Source of the DNA: Pelagerythrobacter rhizovicinus
GTDB lineage: Bacteria; Pseudomonadota; Alphaproteobacteria; Sphingomonadales; Sphingomonadaceae
NCBI RefSeq assembly: GCF_004135625.1
Contig: NZ_SDPV01000002.1
Span: 1,116,001 to 1,180,000 of the forward strand
Length of the DNA: 64,000 nucleotides
Direction of reading: 5' to 3'
The first letter of the stretch is position 1; each line of letters begins with the position of its first letter. Below are positions 59,223-64,000 of the stretch, piece by piece. A program made the translations under genes and the position numbers. A model generated the notes under the pieces. It was not told where the DNA came from, ran no database searches, and saw nothing but the letters and a program-made list of their open reading frames with translations.

Positions 59223-59971
59223 GCAGAACGGCACTCGTTACCGGAGCGACCGCGGGGATCGGCGAGGCCTGCGTGCGCAGCCTCGTCGCCAGCGGCTGGC
59301 GCTGCATCGCCACCGGCCGCCGGGCGGAGCGGCTGGAGAAGCTGGTCGCCGATCTCGGCGCGGACAAAGTTCATGCCGCGGTGTTCGACGTGCGCGACGA
59401 GGCGGCGCGCGACGCCGCGCTCGATGCGCTGCCGGAGGCGTTCGCGGGCATCGATCTGCTGGTGAACAACGCCGGCCTCGCGCTCGGCACCGCGCCGGCG
59501 CAGGACGCGAGCCTGGCGGACTGGAAGACCATGATCGAAACCAACGTCACCGCGCTGGTCTCGCTCACCCACAAGCTCCTGCCGGGCCTGATCGAGCGCA
59601 GGGGAGGCGTGGTCAACATCTCCTCGGTGGCGGCGAACTATCCATATACGGGCGGCAACGTCTACGGCGGGACCAAGGCCTTCGTGCGCCAGTTCTCGCT
59701 CGGCCTGCGCGCCGACCTGCACGGCACCGGCGTACGCGTGACCTCGATCGAGCCAGGCATGGTCGAAACCGAGTTCACCCTGGTGCGCACCGGCGGGAAC
59801 CAAGAGGCACACGAACGGCTCTACGGCGGCGCGGACCCGATGACCGCGGCGGACATCGCGGAGACCGTCCGCTGGGTCGCCGAGCTGCCGCCGCATCTCA
59901 ACATCAACACTCTCGAACTGATGCCGGTAAGCCAGAGCTTCGCCGGTTTCCAGGTCGCGCGGGAGAGCTGA
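59219..59971 (+). CDS. SDR family oxidoreductase (YdfG / serine dehydrogenase-like)
   Basis: 250 residues from ATG 59219, overlapping the pheT stop by four bases. 'ALVTGATAGIGEACVRSL', 'IATGRRAERLEKLV' (Arg for NADP), 'LLVNNAGLALG', the catalytic Ser in 'VNISSVA', and Tyr-x3-Lys in 'NVYGGTKAFV' match the YdfG group that oxidises 3-hydroxy acids or serine. The ending 'HLNINTLELMPVSQSFAGFQV' is typical of this group. The coupling to pheT is probably fortuitous. It converges with a lipoprotein gene 6 bp downstream. Confidence 0.9.
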   Translation: MSRTALVTGATAGIGEACVRSLVASGWRCIATGRRAERLEKLVADLGADKVHAAVFDVRDEAARDAALDALPEAFAGIDLLVNNAGLALGTAPAQDASLADWKTMIETNVTALVSLTHKLLPGLIERRGGVVNISSVAANYPYTGGNVYGGTKAFVRQFSLGLRADLHGTGVRVTSIEPGMVETEFTLVRTGGNQEAHERLYGGADPMTAADIAETVRWVAELPPHLNINTLELMPVSQSFAGFQVARES

Positions 59972-59977
59972 CCAGCC

Positions 59978-60580
59978 CTATTCGCCCCAGCCGTCGGAGG
60001 CATCGCCGGCGCTGCGGCCCCAATCGTCGCCGTACTCCTGCTCGAATTCGGCCTGCTGCTGGTGACGCGAGAACTCCGCAGCGGCTTCGTTTGCGGCATC
60101 GATCTGCTTCGACATGCCGGGCATGGCCCCCATCATCCCTTTGGCCATCGGCGGTGTGGCGAAGGTCATGTCGAACGGCCGCCCTTCGATTGCGGCGGTG
60201 ACATGCTCCTCGGCGAGCTTCTCCATCATGCCCATGGCGAAGCCGTTCGCCTCCATTGCCTGGGTCGCCCGATCCTTGTTGCGTCCTTCAGGCGGCCGTA
60301 TTTCGGTGGCAACCCGGGTGCCGGCCCCATCGGGCGAGAGGATGGTGACGAACCGCATCAGTTCGCTGCCGTCTTGGGCGAGCAGCGCGGTCACGATCGT
60401 GTTGCTGTCGGGCTGAGATACGCGGCTGCCGGCGACCGTGCCTCCGAGGACGTGCGTCGGCAGGTAGGCGGACTTGAGTGCCGAGGCCACCTCCTGCGAT
60501 GACTTCTCGTAGTACTTCCCCGAATCTCCGCAGCTCACGAGCAGTATCGCGCCGGCGCATGCAAGAACGAACGATTTCAC
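59978..60580 (-). CDS. Predicted lipoprotein of unknown function
   Basis: 200 residues. The signal peptide with lipobox is MKSFVLACAGAILLVSC, the Cys at residue 17 being the lipidation site. The mature part has 'YEKSSQEVASALKSAYLPTHVLGGTVAGSRV', a strand-rich region and a Met-rich helix 'TFATPPMAKGMMGAMPGMSKQIDAANEAAAEFSRHQQQ'. The C-terminus is acidic (EQEYGDDWGRSAGDASDGWGE). No enzymatic motif. It is periplasm-facing, membrane-bound, and divergent from prfC. Confidence 0.82.
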   Translation of the reverse strand: MKSFVLACAGAILLVSCGDSGKYYEKSSQEVASALKSAYLPTHVLGGTVAGSRVSQPDSNTIVTALLAQDGSELMRFVTILSPDGAGTRVATEIRPPEGRNKDRATQAMEANGFAMGMMEKLAEEHVTAAIEGRPFDMTFATPPMAKGMMGAMPGMSKQIDAANEAAAEFSRHQQQAEFEQEYGDDWGRSAGDASDGWGE

Positions 60581-60718
60581 TTGCCTGATCCCCCGAAACG
60601 GACCCGGTCGAACCCTATCACCGGGCCCTTTCCAGCAGGTTAAGCCGCATTCACCCTGCCCGGGCTTTCGGCTCTTGCGAGTGGACGAAGGCGCGCGGCC
60701 CGGCTACGCGCGCGGCCC

Positions 60719-62239
60719 ATGTCCAACCGCCGCACCTTCGCCATCATTTCCCACCCCGACGCGGGCAAGACCACGCTGACCGAGAAGCTGCTGCTTCAGG
60801 GCGGCGCGATCCATCTCGCGGGCGAGGTCAAGGCGCGGGGACAGGCGCGGCGGGCGCGGTCGGACTGGATGAAGATCGAGCAGCAGCGCGGGATTTCGGT
60901 GACCAGCTCGGTCATGACCTTCGAGCGGGACGGGATCACTTTCAACCTGCTCGACACGCCGGGGCACGAGGATTTCTCGGAAGATACCTACCGCACGCTG
61001 ACCGCGGTCGATTCGGCGATCATGGTGATCGACGCGGCCAAGGGCATCGAGCCGCAGACGCGCAAGCTGTTCGAGGTCTGCCGCCTGCGTTCGGTGCCGA
61101 TCATCACCTTCGTCAACAAGGTCGACCGCGAGGGCAAGAGCGGCTTCGAGCTGCTCGACGAAGTGGCCGACACGCTGGCGCTGGACGTGTCGCCGCAAGG
61201 CTGGCCCGTCGGCATGGGCGGCACGTTCCAGGGCATTCTCGACTTCGCTTCCGGTGAAGTCAGCCGGCCCGAAGGGCCGAGCAAGGAATTCCACGGCACG
61301 CGCGAAGCCGATGCCGTGCTGCCCGAGGACGTGGCCGAGGAGGCCGAGCTGGCGCGGATCGGCTATCCGGAGTTCGACCTCGAGGCCTATCGCAACGGCG
61401 ATCTCACACCGGTCTATTTCGGGAGCGCGCTCAAGAACTTCGGCGTGACCGAACTGATCGAGGCGATCGCGACCCACGCGCCGCCGCCGCGCCCGCAGCC
61501 GGCGGGCGAGGAGCAGGTGAGCCCGGAGCGGGACGAGGTCACCGGCTTCATCTTCAAGGTCCAGGCCAACATGGACCCGAACCACCGCGACCGCATCGCT
61601 TTCATGCGGCAGGTCTCGGGCACGTTCAAACGCGGCATGAAGCTGACCCCGAGCGGGCTGGGCAAGCCGATCGCGATCCACTCGCCGATCCTGTTCTTCG
61701 CGCAGGACCGCGAGCTGGCCGATACGGCAGAAGCGGGCGACATCATCGGCATTCCCAACCATGGCACGCTGCGCGTCGGCGATACGCTGAGCGAGAAGAA
61801 CCAGATCCGCTTCACCGGGCTGCCCAACTTCGCGCCGGAAATCCTGCGGCGCGTGGTGCTCAGGGATCCGACTAAGACCAAGCAGCTTCGCAAGGCGCTC
61901 GACGACTTGTCCGAGGAGGGCGTGATCCAGGTCTTCTATCCCGAGATCGGCGCGCAGTGGATCGTCGGCGTCGTGGGTCAGCTTCAGCTCGACGTGCTCG
62001 TCAGCCGGCTGGAGGCGGAATACAAGGTCGAGGCCAATCTCGAGCCCGCCCCCTTCGCCACCGCCCGCTGGCTCAAGGGCGACGCGAAAGCGCTGGACGA
62101 ATTCGAGAGCTTCAACCGCGCCAATCTCGCGCGCGACCGCGACGGCGATCTCGTGTTCATGGCCAAAAGCCCGTGGGACGTCGGCTACCAACAGGAAAAG
62201 AACCCGGACCTGACCTTCTCCGCCACCAAGGAACGGTGA
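60719..62239 (+). CDS. prfC: Peptide chain release factor 3
   Basis: 506 residues. The translational-GTPase motifs are complete: 'ISHPDAGKTTLTEKLLL' (G1), 'GISVTSSVMTFERDGITFNLLDTPGHEDFSEDTYRTL' (G2-G3) and 'TFVNKVDREGK' (G4). The RF3-specific C-terminal part includes 'HGTLRVGDTLSEK' and 'GVVGQLQLDVLVSRLEAEYKVEA'. It recycles class I release factors from the ribosome. It is transcribed alone after a 138-bp divergent gap. A small stem (CCGCC/GGCGG) follows the stop. Confidence 0.97.
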   Translation: MSNRRTFAIISHPDAGKTTLTEKLLLQGGAIHLAGEVKARGQARRARSDWMKIEQQRGISVTSSVMTFERDGITFNLLDTPGHEDFSEDTYRTLTAVDSAIMVIDAAKGIEPQTRKLFEVCRLRSVPIITFVNKVDREGKSGFELLDEVADTLALDVSPQGWPVGMGGTFQGILDFASGEVSRPEGPSKEFHGTREADAVLPEDVAEEAELARIGYPEFDLEAYRNGDLTPVYFGSALKNFGVTELIEAIATHAPPPRPQPAGEEQVSPERDEVTGFIFKVQANMDPNHRDRIAFMRQVSGTFKRGMKLTPSGLGKPIAIHSPILFFAQDRELADTAEAGDIIGIPNHGTLRVGDTLSEKNQIRFTGLPNFAPEILRRVVLRDPTKTKQLRKALDDLSEEGVIQVFYPEIGAQWIVGVVGQLQLDVLVSRLEAEYKVEANLEPAPFATARWLKGDAKALDEFESFNRANLARDRDGDLVFMAKSPWDVGYQQEKNPDLTFSATKER

Positions 62240-62344
62240 CAGGCGCGGCCACCCGCCTTACGGCGGGCGGATGGGCGACCGCGCTGACATGCCGAACCGC
62301 GACTGCGCGAGAGCGGCCTTGCGAGCCGGTTCCGGCACCGTTTG

Positions 62345-63070
62345 ATGCTGGATCGCGTTTCCTCCGGCGTGCACCTCGCGTTCGCCAGCTACAACATCCA
62401 CAAGGCCGTCGGGCTCGACCGGCGCCGCGATCCCGACCGGATCATCGCGGTGCTGCGCGAGATCGATGCCGATATCATCGCGCTCCAGGAGGTCGACCGC
62501 CGGATCGGCGACCGCGCGAGCGTGCTGTCGCGCGCGGCGCTCGACGACACGCCGTGGAAGCCGGTCCAGCTCGCAAAGAGGGTGCGGAGCCTGGGGTGGC
62601 ACGGCAACGCCATCCTCGTCCGCCGAGAATACGAAGTGGTGGAGGCCGAACCACTTGACCTGCCTACGCTCGAGCCGCGCGGCGCCGTCCGCGCGGATAT
62701 CGTGTGCGACGGCCGGCGACTTCGCGTGATCGGGACGCATCTCGACCTCTCCGGCCTCCGCCGGCGCGACCAGATCAAGGCCATTCTCGCACATCACGGA
62801 GAGTGCGAGACCGGCTGCCCGACCGTTGTGCTGGGTGACTTCAACCAGTGGGGCGCGCGTTCGGGGGCGATGCGCGAGTTCGGCGACGGCTGGCAACTGC
62901 TCGACCCCGGGCGCAGCTTTCCCAGCCGTCAGCCGGTGGCGAGGCTCGACCGGATCATCGCCTCCAGCGAATGGCAGGTGCACGCCACTGCCGTGCATCA
63001 TAGCGCGCTGGCGGTGCAGGCCTCGGACCACCTGCCGGTATGGGCCATGCTAGAAATGAACAAGCAATAG
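62345..63070 (+). CDS. Endonuclease/exonuclease/phosphatase (EEP) family protein
   Basis: 241 residues from ATG 62345; a TTG directly before is in frame. The EEP fold motifs are 'ASYNIHKAVGLDRRRDPDRI', 'DIIALQEVDRRIG' (metal-binding Glu), 'GTHLDLSGLRRRDQ', 'VVLGDFNQWG' and 'ASDHLPVWA' (catalytic Asp-His). Members hydrolyse phosphodiesters of nucleic acids, lipids or small molecules. There is no signal peptide, so it is cytoplasmic, similar to the short bacterial members often found near lipid genes. The substrate is undetermined. It precedes glnK by 148 bp. Confidence 0.87.
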   Translation: MLDRVSSGVHLAFASYNIHKAVGLDRRRDPDRIIAVLREIDADIIALQEVDRRIGDRASVLSRAALDDTPWKPVQLAKRVRSLGWHGNAILVRREYEVVEAEPLDLPTLEPRGAVRADIVCDGRRLRVIGTHLDLSGLRRRDQIKAILAHHGECETGCPTVVLGDFNQWGARSGAMREFGDGWQLLDPGRSFPSRQPVARLDRIIASSEWQVHATAVHHSALAVQASDHLPVWAMLEMNKQ

Positions 63071-63095
63071 GCAGAGCCTAAGTAATAGGCAGTAA

Positions 63096-63557
<462 letters not shown>

Positions 63558-63586
63558 GTGCGGCAAGAGACAAGAGGGACCAGACG

Positions 63587-64000
63587 ATGATCCGCAACAT
63601 GCTTTGCGGTGCAGGCGCACTCGGCGCCGCGCTGTTCGCCGCCGCGCCCGCGTTAGCGCAGGATGCAGCCGCCGTGCCCAACCCGGGCAACAACGCCTGG
63701 ATGATGACCGCGACGGTCCTCGTCCTGATGATGATCCTGCCCGGCCTCGCGCTGTTCTACGGCGGGCTCACGCGGCAGAAGAACATGCTCTCGACCATGA
63801 CGCAGGTCGGTGCGACCGCCGCGCTCGCGATGCTGATCTGGGTCATGTGGGGCTATTCGCTCGCTTTCGGGGACACGACCTACGACGGAACGCTGGGTTG
63901 GTTCATCAGCGGCGGGAGCTATTTCCTCGCCGGAACCGACGCGAGCAGCACGGCTGCGACCTTCACCGAGGAAGTCATCAGCAAGTACGTCTTCATCAGC
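63587..64000 (+). CDS. amtB: Ammonium transporter, N-terminal part (runs off the window)
   Basis: 138 codons are visible, from ATG 63587 to the window edge. The signal peptide ends 'AAPALAQD', followed by 'NNAWMMTATVLVLMMILPGLALFYGGLTRQKNMLS' (first helix and periplasmic vestibule of the Amt family) and 'TAALAMLIWVMWGYSLAFGD'. It is an inner-membrane trimeric channel for ammonium, controlled by the adjacent GlnK. Co-transcribed with glnK from the sigma-54 promoter. Confidence 0.95.
   Translation, partial: MIRNMLCGAGALGAALFAAAPALAQDAAAVPNPGNNAWMMTATVLVLMMILPGLALFYGGLTRQKNMLSTMTQVGATAALAMLIWVMWGYSLAFGDTTYDGTLGWFISGGSYFLAGTDASSTAATFTEEVISKYVFIS

Noticed and set aside
56772-59234. 820-codon leftward open frame opposite pheT
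   Set aside because: It is antisense to an unmistakable pheT and has the skewed His/Arg/Asp-rich composition of a mirror frame.

Overview
The window looks like a chromosomal segment of an alphaproteobacterium of the order Sphingomonadales (Novosphingobium / Erythrobacteraceae-like). The reasons are the high-GC coding, a MipZ division ATPase, a tonB-exbB-exbD-exbD-exbD array with large TonB-dependent receptors, and the housekeeping arrangement (hom next to glpX, rpmI-rplT, pheST, prfC, glnK-amtB). No rRNA, tRNA, insertion sequence, phage gene or CRISPR array was found.

Region 1, about 1-33.6 kb, is an accessory catabolic cluster. It holds two outer-membrane receptors, two MFS transporters, two class III CoA-transferases, an acyl-CoA ligase, an APH-type kinase, two acyl-CoA dehydrogenase-like proteins (one very short), two enoyl-CoA hydratases, several SDRs, an SCP-x-type thiolase with an odd HMG-CoA-synthase/OB-fold partner, an HMG-CoA-lyase-like enzyme, a Baeyer-Villiger monooxygenase, a benzaldehyde-lyase-like ThDP enzyme, a 2-oxoacid/acetoin dehydrogenase E1 alpha/beta pair with a free-standing lipoyl domain, two SnoaL-like proteins, a GlcG/HbpS protein and, at the edge, a haem-oxygenase-like diiron protein. 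A palindrome, TTGCATGCAA (best copy ATATTGCATGCAATAT), recurs in front of most transcription units here and was not noticed in the other half of the window. A GntR/FCD regulator in the middle of the cluster (17426-18148) is the obvious candidate to bind it. I read this as one regulon for import, ring or ketone oxygenation, CoA activation and beta-oxidation-like breakdown of a cyclic or branched carbon source. The substrate cannot be named from the sequence.

Region 2, about 33.6-64 kb, is mostly housekeeping: panC, mipZ, a J-domain protein, a phosphohexomutase, envelope proteins of unknown function, a ligase-associated-type DEXH helicase, the TonB energising complex, hom, glpX, prs, a hisN-like phosphatase, a membrane sulfatase-type enzyme, rpmI-rplT, pheS-pheT, prfC, an EEP-family phosphatase, and glnK-amtB behind a clear sigma-54 promoter. 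Several intergenic regions in this half carry long GC-rich inverted repeats.

The first gene (TonB receptor) and the last (amtB) run off the window ends. Starts were chosen from Shine-Dalgarno spacing, stop/start overlaps and family N-termini. Starts that remain uncertain are flagged in each entry.
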